Positions 1-8,386 of a DNA stretch of 64,000 nucleotides are shown here, piece by piece. How positions within the stretch are numbered: the stretch's first letter is position 1; each line of letters starts with the position of its first letter. A program made the position numbers and the translations under genes. Origin of the DNA: Candidatus Helarchaeota archaeon (GTDB taxonomy: Archaea > Asgardarchaeota > Lokiarchaeia > Helarchaeales > HEL-GB-A); NCBI GenBank assembly GCA_013375455.1, contig JABXJT010000023.1, forward strand, positions 3,512-67,511. The letters run 5' to 3'. Below the pieces are notes generated by a model, which was not told the origin of the DNA, did no database searches, and saw only the letters and a list, made by a program, of their open reading frames with translations.

Positions 1-11
1 TTAAAGCAAAG

Positions 12-1295
12 ATGCTTGGAATTCTCGGAGCCGGATTGGCAGGTTTAAGTACTGCATATCATTTAAAAAAGAATTATATCCTTTTTGAAAAGGATCGAGA
101 AGTAGGTGGTCTGTGTAAGAGTTTTACGGAAAATAATTACACTTTTGATTGTGCACCACATATATTTTTCACGAGAGATGAATATATTAAGTCATTAATA
201 AATAAACTTCTCGGAAAAAATATAGACACCAAAATTAGAAAAGCCTTCATTTACATCTACGGGAAATACGTGGAATATCCTTTTGAGGCAAATTTAGCGG
301 GGTTACCCGACGAGGTAATTGAAGAATGTATATCAACAGCAATAGAAGCAAAAGAAAATCCAAAGGATTGTCATAGTTTCTATGAATGGATTGTTAATGT
401 TTTAGGTAAAGGTGTGGCCAAGCATTATATGGTCCCTTATAATGAAAAAATTTGGAAATATGATTTGAAACAGATGCATTTTTCGTGGATTGCAGGGCGT
501 GTTCCCTCACCGAACATAGAAGAGATGAGAAAAGGCGCTTCAGGGACTCAAGATAAAGCGTTTGGACCAAATGCGACCTTTTCATATCCAATAACAGGGG
601 GTATTGGGGCAATCCCAAATTCATTCGTGCCTTTTATTAAGAATTTGAAATGCAATGCAGAAGTGGTTAACATTAAACCAAGAAAAAATGAGATAACGAT
701 TACTGTACGTGAAAATGATGAGGAGAAAACGTATAATTTTGATAAAATTTTTTCAAGTAGTCCCTTACCAGAACTCTTCAAAATAGTGGAGGATGTGCCC
801 GAGGAAATTTTAAAAGTATCATCGAAATTAGTTCATAATTCAATATTATTTGCAGCTGTTGGGGTCGATAGAGCAAATATTTCGGACAAGCATTGGTTAT
901 ATTTTCCTGAAAAAGATTATGTCTTCCATCGACTTAGTTTTCCCATGAATCTCTCTGAAAAAACTACACCTGCTAATAAGTCCTCAATCATGATTGAAGT
1001 TTCTTATCCGATGAATGGAACAATTGATGTGGAAAAAACGAAAGAATTGATTCATTCAGGGTTGATTAAGGCGAATCTAATAAAAGAAAAAGATATTTTG
1101 GAAGTTTTTTATACGGAATTAATAAAATATGCATATGTAATTTATGATTTGAATCACCAAAAAAATGTTTCTAAACTTCATGAATATTTAGTTGCAAAGA
1201 ATATAATTCCTGTGGGTAGATTTGCACAATGGGATTATATTAACATGGATAGAACTATTTTAAATGGAAAAATTCAAGTGGAGAAATTTGGATGA
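12..1295 (+). CDS. FAD-dependent UDP-galactopyranose mutase / protoporphyrinogen-oxidase-like protein
   Basis: The N-terminus is a Rossmann dinucleotide fold: GILGAGLAGLSTAYHL at residues 3-18, then the ribose-binding acidic segment FEKDREVGGLCKSF. A GGIGAIPNSF segment near residue 195 and the C-terminal GRFAQWDYINMD motif are typical of the NAD(P)-binding_8 amine-oxidase group that includes UDP-galactopyranose mutase. About 427 residues fits the family. Such enzymes in polysaccharide loci usually act on nucleotide sugars, so a role in surface-sugar synthesis is inferred from the NeuA/B/C-like neighbours. The exact substrate cannot be read. The frame is open up to the window edge, so the true start could lie a few codons upstream. 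Confidence 0.8.
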   Translation: MLGILGAGLAGLSTAYHLKKNYILFEKDREVGGLCKSFTENNYTFDCAPHIFFTRDEYIKSLINKLLGKNIDTKIRKAFIYIYGKYVEYPFEANLAGLPDEVIEECISTAIEAKENPKDCHSFYEWIVNVLGKGVAKHYMVPYNEKIWKYDLKQMHFSWIAGRVPSPNIEEMRKGASGTQDKAFGPNATFSYPITGGIGAIPNSFVPFIKNLKCNAEVVNIKPRKNEITITVRENDEEKTYNFDKIFSSSPLPELFKIVEDVPEEILKVSSKLVHNSILFAAVGVDRANISDKHWLYFPEKDYVFHRLSFPMNLSEKTTPANKSSIMIEVSYPMNGTIDVEKTKELIHSGLIKANLIKEKDILEVFYTELIKYAYVIYDLNHQKNVSKLHEYLVAKNIIPVGRFAQWDYINMDRTILNGKIQVEKFG

Positions 1296-1366
1296 GCAAT
1301 GCACCACAATTATTAAATCTAAATAAAATAAATCTAACCACGTATCTATCATATGAGTAGGATCTC

Positions 1367-2449
1367 ATGCCAAAAATCTGGATCGACATAATAACTCCGA
1401 AACAAGTACTGTTTTTCAATCGTTTAATCAAAATCCTTCAAGAGAAAAACTATGACGTTTTGGTAACATCTCGCAATTATTATGAATTAAATCAAATGCT
1501 TGATATTTTCCAAATAAAGGGCCGAATTGCGGGGAAGCATGGAGGAAAATCACTGAGAGGGAAATTACAGGCTGGCTTGGATAGGGCAATGAAATTACTT
1601 GACATTGTTTCTGAAGAACATCCAGATATGCTCGTTTCTTTAACTTCTGATGTTGCGGCTCGGGTTGCATTTGGTTTGAAAATACCTCATATTTCAACAA
1701 GTGACTCTCCCTTTGCTATTGCAGTCAATAAACTATCTATCCCGTATGTGAATAAACTGCTGGTTCCTAAAGCAATAGAGTTACAAGATTGGCTTCGTTT
1801 TGGGATTACTGTCGAAAATATTACCAGCTACGATGCCGTGGATGCTGTTGCGTGGATCAAATATTTAGAACCAAATCCCGGCGTATTAGGTGAACTTGAT
1901 TTAGAAAAAGACGATTTAATTGTTCTTTTACGTCCAGAAGAAGCTTACGCGGCATATACCTTAGATTGGGAGATAAAGGAGCCAATTATATATCCTACTA
2001 TTCGAAAAATATTAAAAAATTTCCCAGATGCAAAAATTGTCACATTGCCTCGATATGAAGAACAATTTAAATTGTTAAAACAAGATTATGCCGATGAGCT
2101 TATCATTCCTGACAAGCCCATTGACGTTCCAAGCCTCTTAACGTTCACAAGCCTCATGACGGGATTTGCTGGTACAATTAATCAAGAGGCAGCCATTTTA
2201 GGAATACCAACTGTTTCGTTTAGACCCGTCCCCTTGTGGTCTGATTACTATTTAGAAGAGAAAGGGCTGCTTTACATTGCAAAATCACCAGAAGATGCCG
2301 CAGATATTTCTCTTAAAATACTAAAAAATAGGGAATCCTATTTAGCAAGTCATAAAGAATTAGCTCAAAAAGCCTTACAAGAAATGGACGACCCAATAGA
2401 AAAATTAGTAAATATAGTATTTAATTATTTTAAGCAAGATAAAACGTGA
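1367..2449 (+). CDS. DUF354 family protein (UDP-GlcNAc 2-epimerase-like GT-B fold)
   Basis: The N-terminus MPKIWIDIITPKQVLFF and the later segments LTSDVAARVAFGLKIPHIS and GFAGTINQEAAILGIPTVSF match the archaeal DUF354 family, which is predicted to adopt the two-Rossmann fold of UDP-GlcNAc 2-epimerases and GT-B glycosyltransferases. The length (360 residues) is normal. It starts with ATG after the purine-rich stretch taggatct. It sits 71 bp after the UGM-like gene on the same strand and its 3-prime end almost touches the convergent capsule-type gene. DUF354 members commonly lie in surface-glycan loci, and that role is inferred here; no reaction is established. Confidence 0.75.
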   Translation: MPKIWIDIITPKQVLFFNRLIKILQEKNYDVLVTSRNYYELNQMLDIFQIKGRIAGKHGGKSLRGKLQAGLDRAMKLLDIVSEEHPDMLVSLTSDVAARVAFGLKIPHISTSDSPFAIAVNKLSIPYVNKLLVPKAIELQDWLRFGITVENITSYDAVDAVAWIKYLEPNPGVLGELDLEKDDLIVLLRPEEAYAAYTLDWEIKEPIIYPTIRKILKNFPDAKIVTLPRYEEQFKLLKQDYADELIIPDKPIDVPSLLTFTSLMTGFAGTINQEAAILGIPTVSFRPVPLWSDYYLEEKGLLYIAKSPEDAADISLKILKNRESYLASHKELAQKALQEMDDPIEKLVNIVFNYFKQDKT

Positions 2450-2451
2450 CC

Positions 2452-4335
2452 TTATTTAATGATAGAACTTTCGATTAACTTAGCAATTCTATATGAGGCT
2501 TTCCCATCTATACGGTAAGCATATTCATTAATAAATTTTTTACAGGCCACGGCAAGCTTCATTTGAACTTCTTTGTTAAATAAGGCATCTTTAATCGCTG
2601 ATATAAGCCCTTCTTTTTTATAAACTTCAATAACTGCGCCACGTCCTGCATAGGGATTTAGATTTGGGCTCCCATTGGGAATATAAATAACAATAGATTT
2701 ATTAAACAGCATCGCTTCTAAACCCACAGTTGAAGTTTGAGTGATTAGAAGATTACACATTTTGAGTATGTCCCAAAGATGGCGACTTGTTATTTTAACA
2801 TTCCTTAGTCGCAATTCTTGTACAAATGTTTTTGTTAATTCCTTATATTCTTCGTAAAAATTTGGATGGAGCTTAACGACGACTTGACATTTAGGAAAAT
2901 CTTTCATAGCCCTTAATGTATCCCGAATAAAGACCACATTTTCATCAGATGAATAGCATGAAGTATCGCTTTTGTAATACTGTGTAGCAATGACAATTAA
3001 TTTTTTTGGGGGTTTAATTCTTAATAAGTGCCATTCTAAATTCTCGAGAAATTCTCGAGAAAAATAATAAATGTCGTAGATTGATAATTTTCTATTTTTT
3101 GATTTATCATTCATAAAAATACTTGAATCCCATTTGGGATTACCTGTTACGATTTGTGTTTCAGGTAATTTACCTCGCTTAATAGCCCAATTTTTATGGT
3201 AATTACCCCAACAGAAATGCTTATCCGCCTCCTTGGGCATTACATAAAAGCCGCTATAATCGTTAATATATAATCCATGTTGAATAACAAGCGTGGGAAT
3301 CCCATTATTCCTACAAATTTTCGTCACTGCTCTCTGGGGACCTGGTACATCGTACATAGTCACCAACATAGAAGGCTTTTCAGTTTGGATTAGATTATAC
3401 ATCCCATCAATTAAATTGAGGTAATTTTTTAGATTATAGAAGAATCTTGAAAATTTTTGTGAAAGTAAATTAATTACTGGAATGTTATCGAAAATTAGAT
3501 TCTCCATTTTTTGTGAATCTCTTCTAAAATTCTTCCAAACCTCTCTCAATTCTGTAATCTTTTCATCTGAAACTTTACCATATGTACTTACAGAATCACT
3601 TGTCTCACTGACTGCAATAAATGCTGGATTTTTTTCTAGGGCCTGTTTTATTGATAAATAAATATCTAAAGGAATGTCAAAGAATAAAACTTTATATTTA
3701 TAATCACTTTTTTCTTTTGTTTTTGCTTTTAGTCCTTTAATCCAGCCCAAGGTTTTAAGGATTATGTCTCTTACAATGTATAGAACATTAGTGCTTCTAC
3801 TTTTTCTCTCCAGTTTGTTAGACTGATAATATGAAAAATGGATTCCCTTTAATTTTGCTAAATAATTAATCGCCTTAGATAAACACTCATAACGAAGGTG
3901 ATAAGGGCTATAAAGAGGAATTTTTTTAGGTAGCCATATAGCATCTGTTTTCTCAATGTCAAGAATTGAATTTGCTATTTTTATGTTTCTTAAGGCATCT
4001 ACGAATATGTGGTAAAAACTATATTCCGCCATTTCTCCTAAAGAGATTCCTATGTAAGTTAATTTTTTATTGATGGTTTTATACCAGTTACAGGCTAAAT
4101 TTAATACCTCAGAATTTATGTTTTCACATTCTTTTTTATCAAAGTATTCCGTGGGTACTTTGTATGGGATATTATGTTTGCGCAATTCAATCTGAGATTG
4201 AAAATCAATTCCTAATACAACAATAGAACTTCCACTTTTTTCAAACTTCGTTAACATTTTAAGAGAGTTTTTCACATCTTCTCTTGTATGAGTTAATAAT
4301 AGGATTTTCTTTTTATTCTTAGATAATTCATTCAT
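2452..4335 (-). CDS. Capsule/teichoic-acid-type polysaccharide biosynthesis protein (GT-B-like)
   Basis: A large (about 627-residue) protein. Its C-terminal half carries motifs of CDP-glycerol glycerophosphotransferase and capsule synthesis families: LVIQHGLYINDYSG, FCWGNYHKNWAIKRG, VTGNPKWD, VVVKLHPN and TQTSTVGLEAMLFNKSIV. The N-terminal half is less conserved and lysine-rich. It has no clear signal peptide, so it is probably cytosolic or membrane-associated. ATG at 4335 is preferred over GTG at 4344 because a purine-rich gtgagag precedes it. It lies directly upstream of a NeuA gene on the same strand in reverse order. A transferase role for an activated sugar is an inference. Confidence 0.65.
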   Translation of the reverse strand: MNELSKNKKKILLLTHTREDVKNSLKMLTKFEKSGSSIVVLGIDFQSQIELRKHNIPYKVPTEYFDKKECENINSEVLNLACNWYKTINKKLTYIGISLGEMAEYSFYHIFVDALRNIKIANSILDIEKTDAIWLPKKIPLYSPYHLRYECLSKAINYLAKLKGIHFSYYQSNKLERKSRSTNVLYIVRDIILKTLGWIKGLKAKTKEKSDYKYKVLFFDIPLDIYLSIKQALEKNPAFIAVSETSDSVSTYGKVSDEKITELREVWKNFRRDSQKMENLIFDNIPVINLLSQKFSRFFYNLKNYLNLIDGMYNLIQTEKPSMLVTMYDVPGPQRAVTKICRNNGIPTLVIQHGLYINDYSGFYVMPKEADKHFCWGNYHKNWAIKRGKLPETQIVTGNPKWDSSIFMNDKSKNRKLSIYDIYYFSREFLENLEWHLLRIKPPKKLIVIATQYYKSDTSCYSSDENVVFIRDTLRAMKDFPKCQVVVKLHPNFYEEYKELTKTFVQELRLRNVKITSRHLWDILKMCNLLITQTSTVGLEAMLFNKSIVIYIPNGSPNLNPYAGRGAVIEVYKKEGLISAIKDALFNKEVQMKLAVACKKFINEYAYRIDGKASYRIAKLIESSIIK

Positions 4336-4381
4336 TACTCTCACATACTAAAGAATCAATAATTTATGTAAGTTTTCCAAA

Positions 4382-5071
4382 TCATACTTCCCTATCTTCA
4401 TTTAAGATGTATTTTCTGAGAAGATTTTCAGCAATTATCCAATCATCCTCTTCATCGATGTCAATAGCAGCGTATTCTGGCATTTCATAGATTCCTATCT
4501 TACCAGACAGTCTATTTTTATAAGTTTTAATATTTTTAATTGTATTTATCCAGAATGCGCCATTTTCGACCAAAATTCCAGCAAAATCCTGCCTTCTCGG
4601 TCTATTTTTGTAATCGTAATTAATAGGCTTACCATCTTCTGTCCAGAAAAATTTTTTTATTCTACTACACGATAAAATAGAGTCAAAACCCTCATTATAG
4701 TATAATTCTATTGCTTTTTCAAAATCCTCAGGTCGAGTAAAAGGAGTTGTTGCTTGAACTAAAATAAAAAGATCTTCATCATTAAAAGAGTGTTTATTAA
4801 TAAATTCTAGCATTACTGATTCGGTAGATGATTCATCTCTAGCATTTTCTTTGTCTCTTTTATAGATCTTAATTTTTGGAAATTGGAATTCTACGACAAC
4901 CCTTCTAATTTCTTCACAATCAGTAGCTACATAGATTTCATTTACATTTTTAGCCTCTTGTAACGATTTTAAATTCCAATAAATAAGAGGTTTGCCACAT
5001 ATTTTTTTTATATTCTTCAATGGGATTGATTTACTACCACACCGAGCCGGGACGAAACCGATCGTCTTCAT
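4382..5071 (-). CDS. neuA: CMP-nonulosonate (N-acylneuraminate) cytidylyltransferase
   Basis: NeuA-type enzymes transfer CMP from CTP to a nine-carbon keto sugar acid. The nucleotide-binding signature FVPARCGSKSIPLKNI lies at residues 6-21, followed by KPLIYWNLKSL, VATDCEEI, ESVMLEF, LFILVQATTPF and the C-terminal AAIDIDEEDDW, all characteristic of the family. The 229-residue length is normal. Its neighbours include NeuB- and NeuC-like genes, supporting a sialic-, legionaminic- or pseudaminic-acid-like product. A second, closely similar copy forms the N-terminal half of the chimeric gene at 12334-13821, so this is the stand-alone intact paralogue. Confidence 0.88.
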   Translation of the reverse strand: MKTIGFVPARCGSKSIPLKNIKKICGKPLIYWNLKSLQEAKNVNEIYVATDCEEIRRVVVEFQFPKIKIYKRDKENARDESSTESVMLEFINKHSFNDEDLFILVQATTPFTRPEDFEKAIELYYNEGFDSILSCSRIKKFFWTEDGKPINYDYKNRPRRQDFAGILVENGAFWINTIKNIKTYKNRLSGKIGIYEMPEYAAIDIDEEDDWIIAENLLRKYILNEDREV

Positions 5072-5347
5072 TATTTAATTCTACCTCTGATTTTGTTGGG
5101 CTACTTAAAAATCATTATCTTACTCTAAATGATGGTTAATATAGTTAAGAAATTATGTTTTTTTATCACAGAATTCTAAACAAAATTTTAGGGCATTTCA
5201 TTTGTTATGAATTGATACATTTCTAAGAAAATGGATTTGATTATAAATTCAAATATCAACAACGAATTGAATAACCACGAAAAATTTATTAGAATCTATC
5301 GATTGAAAAAAATTAAATTTTTGAGCTTGCTCACGGGTTTTTGAAAA

Positions 5348-6763
5348 ATGAGAATTCTGTTAATTAATCCGCCAATTAGGCTTGGACATAAACCGTCTTT
5401 TTTTCCAATCGGTTTGGGTTATATTGCCCAAGTTTTGTTGAATGTAGGTCATAAGGTGGATGTTCTGGACATTAACGCTGAACGACTTTCGAATTCAAAA
5501 GTACTCGAAAGAATAGATCTGAAAAGTAAATATGATGTGATCGGGACGGGGGGGCTGATTACCACCTATAAATACTTAAAATGGTTAATATTAAATTTGA
5601 AGAAATTTAATCCCGATTCAAAAATCGTCGTAGGGGGAACTGTGGTAAGTGAGCGATCAGAACTTCTCCTTGAAAAGACTCTAGCCGACATAACGGTTAT
5701 TGGAGAGGGCGATATAACAATACAAGAATTATGTTCTGCATTAGAGAAGGAAAAACCTTTAAACTCTGTAAGAGGGATAGTATATAAAGATGGAGACCAA
5801 TTAAAAAAAACTAATCCAAGGCCTCTGATAAAGGATTTAGACACACTTCCGTATCCAGCATACGATTTGTTTCCAATGGAAATTTATTTACGCAATATCA
5901 GTATATCGGAAATGCTCTATCCTGAATTAGAGATTAACATGATTACGTCGAGGGGATGCCCTTACAACTGCAATTTTTGCTATGATCCGTTTGGACAGGG
6001 TATTCGGTTTAATTCAATTGATTATGTAATAGAGCATTTAAAGATGGTAAATGAGAGGTATAAGGTGGAAATTGTCATTATAGAAGACGAAGGATTTACA
6101 TACAATAAAAAAAGAATTTTCGAGTTTTGCAGAAAATTACGAAAGGAAAAATTGGACATTAAATGGTCATGCCTTGCTCGAGCGAATCACGTTGATAGAG
6201 AAATGCTGAGTGTGATGAAAGCACACGGTTGTTTCTGGATTAGTTATGGAATAGAATCTGGTAGTCAAAAAATATTAGATAATATGAATAAAAGAATTAC
6301 TGTTGCTCAGGGTAAAAAAGCGATTAAATTAACTCAAGATGTAGGATTGACTGTAGTTCCTACTTTTATGTTTGGCTACCCAGGAGAAACAACTGAAACC
6401 ATCACTGAAACTATTCAATTCTGTAAGGAATTTTTGCTTTATCCAAAATTTTTCTTTACGACACCATATCCTGGAACAAAATTATATGAACAGGTAAAAG
6501 ATAGAATACTTCAGAAATATGATACGGAAGATAAATTTTTTGAGGTCTTAGGTGATGCTTGGGACTTTACTATTAATTTGACAGACTTTTCGGATGAAAC
6601 TCTCTTAAAATTAAAAAAGGAAACTGAACGACGATTGCGGAGAATCCCAATCCGTAAAGTACCCCAATATTTTCTTATAAGATACAAGAAATATGGGGTT
6701 TTGCTCATCAGGCGAATTATTAAGGATTTTCAAAGATTCTTAAAATTTTTCCTAAAACATTAG
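5348..6763 (+). CDS. B12-binding domain radical SAM protein
   Basis: Residues 1-135 form a cobalamin-binding-like Rossmann domain (LLINPPIRLG, FPIGLGYIAQ, VVGGTVVSE, VIGEGD). The radical SAM core has the cluster motif CPYNCNFC with Cys204, Cys208 and Cys211, and later GCFWISYGIESGSQ and FMFGYPGETTETI. The length (471 aa) matches BchE/P-methylase-like enzymes, which often act as methyltransferases or cyclases. The substrate is unknown; the glycan-locus position suggests sugar or lipid modification. A 5-prime fragment of a close paralogue survives, inverted, at 16763-17008. The 276-bp gap upstream separates it from the divergent neuA and must hold both promoters. Confidence 0.85.
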   Translation: MRILLINPPIRLGHKPSFFPIGLGYIAQVLLNVGHKVDVLDINAERLSNSKVLERIDLKSKYDVIGTGGLITTYKYLKWLILNLKKFNPDSKIVVGGTVVSERSELLLEKTLADITVIGEGDITIQELCSALEKEKPLNSVRGIVYKDGDQLKKTNPRPLIKDLDTLPYPAYDLFPMEIYLRNISISEMLYPELEINMITSRGCPYNCNFCYDPFGQGIRFNSIDYVIEHLKMVNERYKVEIVIIEDEGFTYNKKRIFEFCRKLRKEKLDIKWSCLARANHVDREMLSVMKAHGCFWISYGIESGSQKILDNMNKRITVAQGKKAIKLTQDVGLTVVPTFMFGYPGETTETITETIQFCKEFLLYPKFFFTTPYPGTKLYEQVKDRILQKYDTEDKFFEVLGDAWDFTINLTDFSDETLLKLKKETERRLRRIPIRKVPQYFLIRYKKYGVLLIRRIIKDFQRFLKFFLKH

Positions 6764-6933
6764 ATTTCTTAATTAAAGAAGTGAATTATGGGTATATATA
6801 ATTCTCAAACCTTTTGTATCTTAATTGTTGATGATTTGAAAAAATTAAATTGAAATTTGTCGAATTTTTATTAGATGAATAATTTAAAATCATGATCATA
6901 TTTATTACATAGAAACTATCGAGTGAGAAATTC

Positions 6934-8346
6934 TTGTCTAAGCTTATTCCTCCCATTAAATGGCTACCCGCAAAAATAAATACAGAAAAAGTTCACCAAA
7001 TCTTTAAGAAGGCACGAGAGGAAGGGAAATGGGTAATTCAATTAGTAGTTGGAACAAAACCAGACTTTTACAAACAATATGCACTAATGTATTGGGCAGA
7101 TAAATTTGACATCCCTCTCATTTTAGTGAATACAGGACAACACTATGATTATTCGTTGGGTTACGGCTTAAAGGAATTTAATATGAAGCCTGTAATCGAC
7201 CTTCAGATAAGAGGTAATTTGTTAGATAAAACTTCTGAATTAATTTATAAAATGGGCGCGTTAGCGAAATGGTATCGAAAAATCTCTAAAACAATAGTCC
7301 TCCCGATTCCTCATGGTGATACTATTAGCGCGGCTCTCACCGCAATAGCATGGTTTTTATCTGTTAGACAAGGGGTGGGACAGAACGAAGCGGGATTGCG
7401 ATCTATGAGTCCTAATATTATCAGAAATCTTAAACCTCCTTTTACATCAGAATTTTGTGAATCATTCATTCAACAACAATGGAATGGTCAATGGTTTATT
7501 ATAAGAGACGAACCATACCCTGAGCAATTTGACACGTTCGTTTGCGGGGCCGGGTCTTCTTATTTTTTTGCGCCGCATGAGATCAATGTCAAGCATCTTA
7601 AAAGAGAGGGTTACGCGGAGGATCGTATTATTCACGTAGGAAATTCAATAGTTGATACAATAAAATTACATAAGCCACCCCCACAATCAATTTTCGATTT
7701 ATATCCGATTCTCGATGATTATAATAATTGGATTCGAGTTGATATCCATAGAAGAGGAAATTTGGGCCGTTATAGATTCGTAAATCTTGTTAAAACAATT
7801 TCTAAATTACTTGAGGCTGAAATTCCAGTTATATGGATTGAAATGAATGCCACATCTGAGGCTTTAAATTATTATGGATTCAAAAAAAGAGTTCAAGGAT
7901 GGATTAAAAAATATAAGAACTTTCTTTTTACACCTCTTTGGAAGAGTTATGGTAACGTTTTAGAATTTTGGAAAAGTGGAAAATGCTTAATGGAATTTAC
8001 GGATTCAGGAAGTATTCAAGAGGAGCTTAATGAAATTTCAGATACTATCTGTTGTACAATGCGTTTTTCCACTGATCGACCTGAATCTGTTTTTGATGCG
8101 CATTCGAATGTATTAATTCCACCCTTCTCTGACGAGTTCATGGTTAATCTTATTAATTACATTTACAATTCGGATTCTTTACAGAAAGGAATGAAAAATT
8201 CCAAAAAAATCTATGGGGAAGATGTGGGAAAAAAAATTTTCCAATATTTAATTGGGGAAATGAACTCTAAGGCGAATCCATTTCGATGGAACCATCAAAC
8301 GCTTTTCAAACTTCCTAAAGAAGAAGAAGATTTTGATTATTTATAG
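6934..8346 (+). CDS. UDP-N-acetylglucosamine 2-epimerase family protein (WecB/NeuC-like)
   Basis: The protein keeps family landmarks: VGTKPDFYKQ (residues 39-48), VNTGQHYDYSL (65-75), PHGDTISAALTAIAWF (126-141), the NEAGLRS motif (151-157; usually HVEAGLRS) and a late FTDSGSIQEEL. NeuC/WecB enzymes epimerise UDP-GlcNAc at C2 and, in NeuC, hydrolyse it to ManNAc, the precursor for nonulosonic acids. At 470 aa it is longer than the usual 370-390. The start is TTG with gagtgag 6 bases upstream; no ATG is available nearby. NeuB- and NeuA-like genes flank it, supporting the pathway, though a hydrolysing versus simple epimerising role cannot be told. Confidence 0.75.
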   Translation: MSKLIPPIKWLPAKINTEKVHQIFKKAREEGKWVIQLVVGTKPDFYKQYALMYWADKFDIPLILVNTGQHYDYSLGYGLKEFNMKPVIDLQIRGNLLDKTSELIYKMGALAKWYRKISKTIVLPIPHGDTISAALTAIAWFLSVRQGVGQNEAGLRSMSPNIIRNLKPPFTSEFCESFIQQQWNGQWFIIRDEPYPEQFDTFVCGAGSSYFFAPHEINVKHLKREGYAEDRIIHVGNSIVDTIKLHKPPPQSIFDLYPILDDYNNWIRVDIHRRGNLGRYRFVNLVKTISKLLEAEIPVIWIEMNATSEALNYYGFKKRVQGWIKKYKNFLFTPLWKSYGNVLEFWKSGKCLMEFTDSGSIQEELNEISDTICCTMRFSTDRPESVFDAHSNVLIPPFSDEFMVNLINYIYNSDSLQKGMKNSKKIYGEDVGKKIFQYLIGEMNSKANPFRWNHQTLFKLPKEEEDFDYL

Positions 8347-8386
8347 GATTAATATATGATTTAGGTTCGAATCGAAAATTTTCTTT

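Noticed and set aside
8361..8375. B-box-like ggttcgaatc resembling a tRNA T-arm
   Set aside because: No matching acceptor or anticodon stem could be built; the upstream sequence is the end of an open reading frame.
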